NCBI GenBank assembly: GCA_963971405.1
Contig: OZ020491.1
Location: 20,516,855 to 20,580,854, forward strand
Direction: 5' to 3'
DNA: 64,000 nt
Source of the DNA: Psococerastis gibbosa
Taxonomy: Eukaryota; Arthropoda; Insecta; Psocodea; Psocidae
Under the pieces are notes generated by a model. The model was not told the DNA's origin. It did no database searches and saw only the letters and a program-made list of their open reading frames with translations. Each line of letters begins with the position of its first letter. The first letter of the stretch is position 1. This document shows positions 41,859 to 54,200 of the stretch, piece after piece. The position numbers and the translations under genes are program-made.

Positions 41859-42203
41859 CCTATTATGGCGATTTGGGATTAACATAATACCGGGGTTTAA
41901 TTTTTAATACCACGTGACGGTGTTAAAATACAATAGATTAATACATTACGGTATTGCCATGCAAGAGAATGGCTGCAATGTTTTATAATTGAAGGAAATG
42001 CTACACTAATGAACATTAAAATGTACGTAATTTTGAAACACAATAACAATTTTAATTAATGTGTCTATAAGGAAGAAAAAAAATTGAAAACTCAGTAAAA
42101 ATATTAATTTATTAATTTGAATTTCCCGCGCATTATGCACTCATTTGTTTAAAACAATTGAATAAATTCCAGTATTAAGCTAATCCCAAACCGCCATAAT
42201 AGG
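41859..42203. mobile_element. MITE with ccTATTATGGCG ends
   Basis: 345 bp. cctattatggcgatttggg and its inverted copy near 42,180-42,203 are the ends. The interior matches 254-575 in ligand copy 1's intron. Confidence 0.65.
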
Positions 42204-42399
42204 GCTGCTGCAGGCAAATCTGATTTTATTTATTTTATAGCTGGACAGAAGGAAATATCTCAATCAAAGGAATATAGGTAGATACCGTACTTAAATTTTG
42301 GCTTATGCCTCACGCGTTGTTTCCCATAATCTAATCAGAAAGATAATATGTAAATGAAAGAAATATAACACAGTGCATTTAACGGTTTTCAATTCCTAG

Positions 42400-42525
42400 T
42401 CAGACAGAATATTATGTACATATTATTGAGTATTTTTTTTCAGCACAAAAAGGAGATATAAATGCGGGGAGCTTTAAAAAAAAATTGGGTACCTCCACGA
42501 AAAAATGTTCTCATATTCGCAGGTA
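42400..42525 (+). pseudogene. Relic of ligand exon 3
   Basis: tcagacagaatattat (SQTEYY) follows an ag dinucleotide, and INAG lies further on, as in exon 3 of copy 2. The rest diverges and the conserved VPRNLINEF end is missing. A gtaaat follows at 42,522. Likely a decayed duplicate downstream of the micro-exon gene. Confidence 0.4.
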
Positions 42526-42707
42526 AATTTTCTACTCTATCCCTATAAGGAATATAGTAGGTAGATAAATAAAAGGTTTAAGCTCCTAGGCCATTTAGGG
42601 GAATTGCGATATAACTTCTACATTATATAAGCTGTAGCATGGACTGCCCGTGTCAATGTTTTGCGCCAAAGTGAACGCAACTACAGTAAAATGTAGTAAT
42701 CCCATTA

Positions 42708-42960
42708 GTTAAGAATGCACATCCCGTGGGAAATGGGCAGCCTGAAATTTAATACATCTTATCTTTTATTTAATTAACTGAGGAAGTTACTAAAGATTTG
42801 GCTCATTTAAGTTTTAAAGACTTACCTCATGCATCATAATAACATCGGTTTTTTTTTGTAGTTTTTTCATGGTATCTATTTTATGTGAAATTTTAGCCCT
42901 CAACCGTTTTTATGAAAAAGCTATGGTACCAAAAATTAAAATTCCCTAGTGACCCCACTA
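42708..42960 (+). repeat. Family I fragment
   Basis: agaatgcacatcccgtggg, then ttaattaactgagg and tttggctcatttaag, as at 25,360 and 31,933. Confidence 0.5.
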
Positions 42961-45115
42961 AAAAAAAAAAAAAAAATTGGACAAACTCTAATTTATATGA
43001 ATTACCGATCACAGAGCCATAAATGAGAGAAGCAGAAGCAATCCTCTATATTTTGTACATAGTGTGTAACCGATGCTAACACCGTTTAGCCAGTTTATTC
43101 ATCTAACCTTTCATTTCATTCACATCTTCAGTATTTCATTTGTGGCTCAATATTTCACGAGAAATTCTACTTTGCGCAAAAAAACGCATAGCGGAGTGCC
43201 AGATTTTCATTTATACAATTGTGTTTTTTTTAGGACAGATGCGGTGTATTGCCCAAATGATATGAAAAATTCCTGCGCCAAAAAAATTAAATATTCTGCC
43301 GAGATGACGCATTTTCTTTTAATTCATTAGGTACCTGTTCACCGCTGGGCTCGTTATTTGAGTAAAACATTATGATTATCAAAACACGGTGTATGTACGA
43401 TTAAAGAGTCAATAGGACCTCCACATGCTCCGCACTATCTATTTTTTTGTACAAAGTCAAATGGAGCCAACCGTAAAGCAATTGTTCAGACATTATAGGA
43501 AAGAAGAATTGGGAGTTCGTATAGATGGGGAGGGCCCTGCAATACAGAGATGGCTGGAGAATTGGTGTAGAGCCTAGTAACAGCTGAACAGCAAGACGAG
43601 GAAGTAGTATTTCTCTACATTTTGATAAATACTTAATACTATAGGCACTTCACTCACATCGATGGACCACAGTTCTGTTATTATTTCCACCACAGCCGTC
43701 AAACTGCCTGCTATTAAATCAACTGTGTACAATCGATGTTACTTACGGCCACAGACTATGCTTCATAATTTAGAGAATCAATTCTTCTTTCTGCATCTTA
43801 AGGGGAATATTTCCAAATTTTTGAAAAATAAAATGGCTGAGTGCAAAATTATTTATTTCTCGATCAAGAGCCACTATAAACTGTAGATGCATAAAAGAAC
43901 ACCTATTAAAATCTATAAACTGTGATAATGCACAATATAATTTTTTGGCTATCGTTAATCTAAACAATTCGATTAAGTCCGGAGTTTCAGATTATTGTTT
44001 TATTAATTAATAATAATACGTAAGTAAATGCAACCACGGTAGAACGCGAAACTAATTAATAATGATGTTTCTCAAAACTTTGGAAAGATTCCCCCTAATT
44101 ACAGCTCTACCTATATGACTTGTATGTTATCGATTTTTCATGCGAAATTTGATTTTTTACACCTTCAAAGTTTTTCATTTACGTCACCGTAATATAGCAA
44201 TGAAAAACAAAGCATATCTATCGCCTATACAAATTTGCGTACTTAATAGCAAGATTATTGGGTAGACCTTCAATAAGAAATCACGAATTCGTTAAGAAAT
44301 AATTTAATTTGGTTCTTTTCAGACAATAACAAAATAAATTAGTCCTTTTATAAGTAGCCAGTGCCTTTGATTTGTTTTCAAAATTTTTGAAAAATAATCC
44401 TCCTCCCCTCGCCTCTAAAAATTCGGTGATAATAAAAAATGATAATTTATTTATTATTTCATTTATTATAAAATAATAAATTTACTTGGTGGAGTAACCA
44501 ATTTATTTTAAAGGGTACAATCCTGCGACAACCTAAGCAATCACAATTCCTCATCTGAAATGGCGGCGTAAATGACGATGGATCTGTTTGTTTTTTTTGT
44601 GGCAACACTCTGATTTTATCTTGCATACCGTTTTGTTTTTACTGTTTTCTTGCACTTGACGATAACTAAGTAATTTATTCACAATGAGTGACAGCAAGTT
44701 TTACAAAGTTAATAAGGAGACTATTATGTGTATGAGTATAACTCATCCCGTGGTTGGAAACCGTTATCAATATGGCTGCTAGTGTAGCCTGCACAAGATA
44801 AGTACGCAATTTGGCGGGGATACCAGTGATAAGTGTAGCTTGCACTAGCTAAGTACAGAGTTTTTGACCTGGTCTAGGTATCCGTTCTGCTATGCTGCAA
44901 TGTGTAAGACTTTGATATTTTTTGCGTTGGTACTTATCTCTGATAGTTGGCTTATGGTTAACGGGTGCCTCGTAAGGTTTATTATGGCTCCCGCCGCTCC
45001 AGTTAATGTATCTTTATGGTATAACTGCTTTTATCCCTTGCGACTTCCACGTTTAATTTATACCTAATTGGCGAGCAAAATACATGAATAAACAACAAAA
45101 AAACATTACTTAAAA
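42961..45115. other. Spacer between convergent genes, no gene recognised
   Basis: Poly-A tract at 42,960-42,976 and AT-rich DNA. A short open frame from ATG 44,684 has no domain. This separates the micro-exon gene (+) from the ANGEL-like gene (-), which converge here. Confidence 0.3.
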
Positions 45116-45290
45116 CTAAGAACTTCTGCTAGTGAGATGGAAGGTGGCACAGAGTGGTAAGTGGTCGCTGCCACACGCTTCATTGGGTAATTCGCGGAGT
45201 ACAAGACTCGCTTCGTCACTCGTAGGAAGACCAATTCGCGAGACCAACTTGAGTTCCCCTTCCTCCCGATAACCTCGTCTAACCTTTTGA
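45116..45290 (-). CDS. ANGEL: ANGEL-like gene terminal exon (SDHLPL)
   Basis: 175 nt after the acceptor cctcttgcag, to TAG; IGLPTSDEASLVL ... GSDHLPLCATFHL. A longer open frame overlaps it in another register but makes no family sense. Confidence 0.85.
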
Positions 45291-48200
45291 CTGCAAGAGG
45301 AACATATACAATTAGTCTTCTTTCGCTGCTAGGCTCGTATTTATCCAAAATGGGAAGTATAATCAAATTATCCGGCTGTCCGCTTGGGTCCTAGACATTA
45401 CCGAGCAAGAAATTCCACAGTACTTTTTCGTTCTCTTGGCAAACCAAATTTTTCTTATTGCACTCCATAACTTGAACCGGATTCTACTACTTCGTCACAT
45501 TATTATTACAGTTCTATTGGGATTCTTTCGAAGGAATTCAGCACTTTTTTCTATGGTTTGATTGCACTTTTCTTAATTCAGGAATCTCAACTAAGTCCTT
45601 ATTGTTTTGCTTCGCTATGGTTCGGATATTCCTTTCCTACCACAGCGGATCAACTCTACAACCGCCCCACACAATTACTTAGTCTAGTCTGCCTAGTCCC
45701 CCTAGTCTGACAGGTTACTGGTAGTACCTATCATGTACAGGGCTATTGCGAACATAGAAGTATATCGGTTGCACAGTGTTCAGTAAAAAAAACCCGTATT
45801 TTTTGGGGATTTTCTGAAAAAATATATAAAAATTTAAAAAAGCTAATTTAACAAAAGAAAATGAAAGTTTAGGCCTAGTGAAATTGCAAAAAATTGTAGG
45901 GGGGCCCCACCACAGCGCTGTCATGCGTAAATTTGTAATGCCACTGGCTATTCAAGATTACCAATGTGAAAAGCACTGTTTCCACGGTCTATACCGTTGG
46001 CTGCTGTCAATACCTAGGGTACAGACCAATACGTATTGACTCCAATTCATTCGCAGGCCACTAGCAGTACTTTCCTTGGGTTCAATTACAGCACAATACG
46101 ATCAAATTTTTAATTCGAAAAGAGCACGGCCTCGTGAAGCAGATTGGTTTTAATGCATAAACAGATAGTTCCAACGAAAGTTGAAACTTGACAGAAAATT
46201 ATTACTCACTTGGTAGTCAATAAATAAATATATGCATACATCTGTTAAATTATATAATCGACAAGAAAGTATAAAGTAAAATGGGCAATTCTATGAATTA
46301 AAAAAACTCAGCAAGAAATATTTCTGGAGAATATAATAGGATCGGGTGTACACTATTGACCGGGTTTGATGATGATGTTGGTATTAATACAAGAACTGTA
46401 TTATTACTTATAATGGAGTTTTTATGGGCGTAATGTTGGCCTATAACTTGTAGTGACCCATTGTACCTTGCCAATTGATTTTCCGGACAATATTTGTGTT
46501 GTTTTCGCATGAATTCGGGCCGTAAACGCACACCAGCTACAAGCGACAATGGACAAGCTATGATATGCTTACTACATTGACACAATGTAACAGACGTAAG
46601 CGAACCTTTTAACCACGCATAGCATATATCGCGCGATAGAACTTTTCAACGGGCAGTTTTCTGTTAGATTCGTCTTAAAACTTAATTCATTTACTATAGT
46701 AAGTTATAATAACAGTGAGAGAACTTTCTGACAGTTACAAGGCATAAAACAACAATAATTAAAAAACTGTTGTTGTTTCCAACGCCTGCTTTCAGCATTT
46801 CTGCTTTAAGCAACCCTGTCAGCCTGGCGGGGGGAGTGAGTCTGTTTGTAAACTTGAGGCACCCTAAGGGCAGACTCCTTCACCTCGGGGGAAAGGGGAG
46901 TTGACTAACAGGGTGGACCCCCTGATTATAGTGGATTCCGAACCACTTGGGGAACATAGTAAAATCACACAATTAAATCGGAAGTGAACAGGACTCGACA
47001 CGCACGTAGACTGGCTGGTATAGTGTTAGCGCGTTATTATGGCCCACCATGTTCCCCTGCCAACGCTGTGCACACTACCAAGTTTGCCGCAGTTGGAATT
47101 ACTAAATTATTGAATAATTAAAAAACTACAAATGGTGAAAGAAATAGGTAGTCTCACCATACAAGAGTTCTGTTATAAGATAGGTACATTAGCCAGTGTA
47201 AAAAAAACACCGTAATATATAGTTCAACCCATCAACCCTTAAGATTGGGCTATGAATTTTGGGCGCGAAAAAATCTCAAATATTAAAGGCGTAATAACAA
47301 TTTTTCACGCCCAATTTTAAAAATAGAAAAGAGACTTACCTGTAGAAAATATAGTCAACCGTTTGCCACTCGTCTTGATGGGTGGTAGCTTCGGGCAAGC
47401 CATTCCGAACATGACGATAAGCACTTCCCAGATTTAAGCCGTGTGACAGAATACCGGTTTCAAACTGACTATTATCTCTGAAATATTTTCAAAAAGTATG
47501 ATTGCTGGTTCGGAGGGAATTTAAGCAGTTGGTCTTAAATGTTGAGGCTGTTGGGATCAAACTCAACTAAGGTCGTCTAATAAAAAATCAAATTAATTTT
47601 TTATACTGGACCCCTTGGGTCCTATGCCCTCAGTGCATTAAATCACCCTAAGCGAAGTACTGGAGAATAGAGAGCACTAAGAGCTTAGCGCTCTAATAAA
47701 TAAATAAATATTAACTATTCTATTAGTAAGCCAACCTAGCGGAGTTAGGGCTGTAAAGCCCTCTCTTACACTTAACTAGGAAAACCCGGGACCAACAGCT
47801 TTACAGGCCCTCCGAAGCATGGCCAGAAAATTTCGCAAGTGTGGGACCCGAAACAACAACCTTTTGGGTGAAAATCAGAGTCTGCATCACTACTCTACAT
47901 GTCCTAGTAATGCCATTCATGCACCGGCTGTAAATAAAGAAAAACTGTTTCTAGGATTTCAACTCCAATTTAGGCTCTATGGGCTGTAAATAGTCTGGAT
48001 ATGGATTTATTTATAATAGTTTCCTGTATTATATTCACCTGGCTTGAACACTGTCAGCAAACTGGCAACTGTCAGTGACTCCGAGAGACGGCGGTAATAA
48101 TCTCCTTTTGAGGATTTGTACATCAGTCTTGCCCTCATACCCCAGGATGCCGTCCGTCACAAGCCTGTACACAGCTGAAATAAAAAGTCGCAGTGACTGA

Positions 48201-51200
48201 GTTTGCTTAGGAAGTAAGGCACTAAATACCCGGGTATTGTCATTGTTTGTCATATTATTGAGGCTTATGGAAAAATCAACGCTTTGATATCTTAGCAACT
48301 GGTGCTGCCATCTATAAAATGACGTCACAAATGAACCTCATACATACCATATAGGAATTATTATAGGATACAAAATGGCGGATGACTGTTGGAATACAAA
48401 CCTAAGATCACGTTTGGAAAGTGCGCCAAAAGTATCAGTAGAATACTTAACGTGGAAGAAGAAATGATGACACGGAAGTCGGTACTTTCTGTTTTGAACT
48501 TGTTTTGGATAAAAGGATGAATTTTTTGATTATGAAGAAAAATAAAGTTATTATATATTATTAATGTATTATTAATGAATATAGTCATGGTTAAGAAGAA
48601 AGAACACTTTTTAGTATAATATTCAACAGGTTATGGGCCCAGAACCCAGACACCCGATCAGCTAAGTATAATTTAATATACATGAAAATGATGAAGCCAC
48701 ATGGTGGGTATGTGCTTAACCCTTTTAATGGGTCAACGAATTTCAGTAATTGGAAATTCAGAATGGAACAAATTCTGGAGGAGAATGGTGTTATGGATGT
48801 TGTCAACAATTTAGAAAAAGACAAAAATAAAGAAGCAAAGGCACGGAACTTGATTGTGCAAGGACTGGATGACCTAATACTTGAAAGTGTTATGGGGAAA
48901 TCAACGCCACACGAAATGTGGGAAACCTTAAAAACTACATACGAGCAAAAAGGCTTGCAAGGCCAATTAACTTATAGAAGGAAGCTTCATACGGTGAAAA
49001 TGGATGAATGTAATGATATGACTACACATCTTCACAAGATAGAAGAAAGTGTAAGGCTCTTGAAGGAAGCAGGAGGCAAGATAGAGGAAGACGAAATAAT
49101 TTGTGTTATTTTAAATAGTTTGCCGGAGCAATATCAAACAATAGTAACAGTTATTGAAAATACAACGCCTCAAATAAAGTTAGAGAAAGTAAAGAATAAA
49201 TTAAGAATTAAATACGAAAAGGTGAAAGATCATGGAACAGAGACTGTAAGTAATTCTAATGCATTTAATTGTTGGACCTGTAATGGACCACATTTAGCAC
49301 GTGATTGTCCGATAAATAAGAATCAGATGCAAAGTTTTCAAAGAGGTGGAAATATAAATAGACCGTTTCGTGGTAGAGGGCGTCGAAATTTTAGAAGTAG
49401 AGGAAGTAACCGTGGGAGTTACGCAAAGTCAAGTGTATCTGATGGCATAAGCTTTATAGCATTGAATAATAAATGTATGATAGCTAAAGAAGAAGACAAT
49501 GTGACATTTTTACTAGATTCTGGTAGTACAGACCACTTGGTTGGTGAGGTGTATGAACAGCTGATGACAAATATAATAAAATTACCACAACCAATAGAAA
49601 TTGTTATTGCTAATGGTCAAAAACTTATAGCAAGAAAGAAAGGGAATCTGAAATTAGAATATAATGGAAGAATGATTGATTTACAGGCAATTGTAGTGAA
49701 TGGTTTATCGCACAATTTATTATCTGTTAACCAACTAACCAGAAAGGGAATTAAAGTTATTTTTAGCCATGATGAAGCACAGCTACTGAGTGAATCAGTT
49801 AATTTCAAATTTAAGAAGATTGGAAAAGTTTATAAGATGGTATTTCAGCAACCAAGCAAAAAGCAGTCAGAGAAGTACAATAATATGCAGGTAAATGCTA
49901 ATTTTACGCTGAAGCGCAGTAAATACAATGAACAGGAAGCAAGTTTGTGGCACAAACGCATGGGACATTTAAATAGACGCAGTATGAAGTTATTAAATCT
50001 ACCCGTTGAGGAGAAGGTATGTGAGACATGTATTAAAGGGAAGATGACACGTTCACCATTTACTTCCTGTGCGAAGCCGAGATCATCACGAATTGGTGAA
50101 TTATTACACACTGACTTGTGTGGACCTATAACTCCACCCACGAGGAATGGAGAAAAATATTTTCAGGTCATTGTGGATGATTATTCTCATTTTTTAGTTA
50201 TGTACCTACTTAAAAATAAAAGTGAAGCAGCCGGAAATGTTATAGACTTTATAAAAAAGTTAGAAGCTAAACACAACACAAGAGTACATCGCATAAGATG
50301 CGACCAAGGCAGAGAGTTTATTAATAAAACGCTGTTGACGTTTGCAAGTCGACATGGAATTAATATACAAAAGAATATTGCTTATTCTAGTGCTCAAAAT
50401 GGAGTCAGCGAGAGATATAATAGATTAGTGCTTGATGTAAGCAGAACTTTAATGTGTGAAACTGATTTAGAAAAAGAATTTTGGGGTGATGCTGTACTTA
50501 CCGCCGCTTACCTATTAAATCGGCGACCCTCGAGAGTAATAAATAATGAGACACCAGCAAGTATCTGGCATGGTACTACTGATCTTAAGAAAATACGTAT
50601 ATTTGGATGTAAATGTTACTACACACCGCTACCAAGAAAAAATAAATTAGACGAAAGAGGAAAAGAAGCACGGTTTATCGGCTACACTGACAATGGTTGG
50701 CGATTGTGGGACATCAGAGAGAAAAAATTAATTTCTGCTCGGGATGTTAAGTTTATAGAAGAAGAAAAGAAGATTAATCCATTAATCATAATAGCGCCTA
50801 CTCATGGTGAAAAGGAGAAATCTCCTGAATTAAGTGAAGACGATGAAGATGTAAGCCAGAAATACAGCCCAGGAAGTGACGATGAATATGTACGTCATTC
50901 GAGTGGATATAGCAAGCAGAATACGCCAGAGAGATGTCAAAAGCAAGATGCAAATTCAGATAGTGAAGTTTATCAGCGATCAAGGAGAAATGTCGTGATA
51001 CCACGCAAGTATGACGAATACGAATTATATATGGCATGCAATGCAGTAATTTATGACATACCATACGCAGTTCAAGATTTACCTGATAGAGAAGACTCAA
51101 AAAAATGGTACGATGCAATGAAAAGGGAAATGCATTCAATAGAAAAGAATAAAACATGGATTCCAGTGAAAAAGCCAGAAAATAAGAAAATTATTGATAT

Positions 51201-54200
51201 GAAATGGGTGTTCAATTTTAAAGAACATGAAAGCCAAGACATGAGATATAAAGCCAGGTTAGTGGCAAGAGGTTTTATGCAAGAAGAACAATTAAGCTAC
51301 GGGGAAATATATTCTCCAGTTGCAAAAATGAACACATTACGTACATTACTAGCTATTGGTAATCAACGAAAATATTATTTTCACCAGATAGACGTGAAAA
51401 CAGCATTTTTGAATGCGAATATAAAATCAGATGTGTATGTGTATCCGCCGGAAGGATTTAAAAGAAATGATAATTGTGTATATAAATTGGAAAAAGCCAT
51501 TTATGGATTAAAGGAGGCAAGCCATGCATGGAATCAGAAATTCAATGAAGTAATGATGAAGTATAATTTTGAAAGGTCTAAAAATGACAATTGCTTATAC
51601 AAGAAAAGAGAAAATAATGAAAGTGTTTACATTTTATTATTCGTCGATGATGCAATAATTGCATCAAATAAATTGAAAAATATTGAAGAAATCAAATCGC
51701 AACTTACAGCAGAATTTGACATGAGTGACAAGGGAGAGTTATCAATATTTTTAGGGATGGAAATTGACTATGATAGAGAAAATGGAATTATGAAAATTCA
51801 TCAAACTGAATACGCAAGAAGAGTATTATTGAAATTTAATATGCTTGGGTGCAAACCAGTAAGAATACCTATAGAAAAATGTGAAAATCTTACTAGTCTT
51901 GAAGAGACAGAAGAAGAATTAAATATAAGAAAAAAGTGCAGAACCGCTCTTGGATGTCTACTATATGCAGCGATGCTAACAAGACCAGATTTATCTTTTG
52001 TAGTGAGTTATCTATGAAGATACCAAGATAAAGGAGGAAGTGCTTTATTTACAGCAATTAAAAGGGTATTAAGATACCTAATGGGTACGTACAATTATGG
52101 ACTTTGTTATAAAAGAATAAGTGATGAAGATTACAATCAATTGAAAATAGTGGGATTTACGGATGCCGACTGGGGCAATGATCCAGTAGACCGGAGAAGT
52201 ACTTGTGGTTACGTTTTCTACGTGATGGAATCACTTGTATCATGGGGATCAAAGAAGCAGACATCAACGGCACTTATTTCGACAGAAGCTGAGTACTACG
52301 CGTTGAGCATAGGAGCCAGTGAAGGAAGTTTTTTGAAGAAATTATTAAAAGACTTTGATGAAATTACACAGTGTATTGGTATACTAGTCGATAATCAATC
52401 AGCAATGAAGATAGCGGAAAGCCCAGATCAGAAGAGGCTGAAACACATTGACATAAGAATTCACTATGTGAAAGAATTGATTACTAATGAAGAATTGAAA
52501 CTCAACTATATTCCGTCAGAAGATCAAATAGCCGACGTGTTAACGAAGCCAGTACCAATATCAAGATTTGTCCAGCTACGACAGAGCTTAGGTTTGAAGG
52601 AGGCTGTTGGAATACAAACCTAAGATCACGTTTGGAAAGTGCGCCAAAAGTATCAGTAGAATACTTAACGTGGAAGAAGAAATGATGACACGGAAGTCGG
52701 TACTTTCTGTTTTGAACTTGTTTTGGATAAAAGGATGAATTTTTTGATTATGAAGAAAAATAAAGTTATTATATATTATTAATGTATTATTAATGAATAT
52801 AGTCATGGTTAAGAAGAAAGAACACTTTTTAGTATAATATTCAATAATATTTTAAAATTATTTTATTTATGTATTATTTTAAAGTGATATTTTTCTTTAA
52901 ATCATGGAGAATATAAATTATATTAAATTATATGCAGCGAAGTAAGGTCCAGGCATAGTAAAAATATTAAAAGAATTAATTAGATGCTAAGAGCTTAGTT
53001 TTCACATGCAAACGGCGGCCATTTTGAATAATATGGATATTTGTTTGTCGTCAGCGAACGTAGTGACCAAAACTGTCCCTACAGAACCTCATCGTAAGAA
53101 AGTAAAAGATTGAAAAGAACGAAAGCACGTTTTAGTATTTTCTTTATTAAACACTTCCCTAATGGGTAGAACGTTATTTTTAATAATAATAAATAAACAA
53201 CAATAAATTTCTAAAAATAAATAAGTAAACACCCAATGCTTTGCTTATATACCAGACTTAAAATGGATACAAAATGGCGGTTGACAATACCTGTCTAATA
53301 TAGAGCCATACTAGGAAGTAAACTAAGATAATATAATATAAATAGGGCAAAAGGAGTATGCATTTGTCAAATCGTCGGGGAGGAAATATATCCAGGTTGT
53401 AGGGTAACAAACATAAAAAAGAAAATATCGAAAAATGTGAACAAATTACTTGGTCAACAAGCCGGGCAGACAGCAGAAGTTCTGCACACTCCACCTGAAT
53501 CTTAATATGTAGCTTGGTTTTGACTCTATTTGGTTTATAGGAAATATGCTTCATTGACTGAGCTGTAGATGGCCATGTCACCAGCATCAACAACACTGCA
53601 TCTGTTTGAATATTGGCGGGAAAGCCGAACAACGTGAGTAGAATTATTGCTTAGTCGAGTTTTGAGGTGTTCTTATACCCGGTACACACGTCACACGGAC
53701 GATTCTCCAGTCACGATTTGCCGACGTCTTTTCCATTGTAGCCATACGGCAAGCAGAAGCCGACCGCACAAAAGTGCACGGTTTTCCCCAAGACACGCCA
53801 GATCATAGAAATCTTTTGAGTTAGACACTGGACAAAGCCTTATCCCTACAATGGAAAAGACGTCGGCAAATCGCGACTGTGTACTTTGTTTCTCAAAAAG
53901 ATTAACAAATAGTCTATAAAATAGGTTTATTGCACTTTATTGAGTTTTACATATGTACACGTAATAATATTTCAGAAGAGAAAATGTAAGTTTCCTTCGA
54001 AAGCTTGCATTTTTTATGAATTTTTTATCGAACCACTTTCATAAATTTGCAGATGTGGAATGAAAAATTGATTAAATTCGTCAAAAATGCACGGAAATTT
54101 CTTGTTTACAAAATATTATGAAATGTCTGCCTTAAAACATAACTGCGAAGGATATTAATTTTTTTTAAACTTGGATTTAGTAATTTATATTGTAGCAAAC

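Larger units (their letters stand above)
48387..52844 (+). mobile_element. Ty1/copia LTR retrotransposon, nearly complete
   Basis: Left LTR 48,387-48,628, primer site, one long gag-pol frame, purine tract and right LTR 52,605-52,844. The LTRs are almost identical, suggesting recent insertion, but no target duplication is visible and the right LTR lacks a clean CA end. It lies inside an intron of the ANGEL-like gene, on the opposite strand. Confidence 0.92.

Noticed and set aside
43073..43330. 85-codon + frame with several cysteines
   Set aside because: A poly-T acceptor-like site cuts it and no family resemblance or consistent neighbour exon was found.
44684..44785. Short frame beginning ATGAGTGACAGC as a first exon
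   Set aside because: Only about 33 codons, no donor at its end and no downstream partner.
45106..45366. An 86-codon minus-strand frame
   Set aside because: The true ANGEL terminal exon uses a different register in the same place (acceptor at 45,291, SDHLPL motif).
49617..51157. Minus-strand frames within the copia element
   Set aside because: Shadows of the gag-pol frame.
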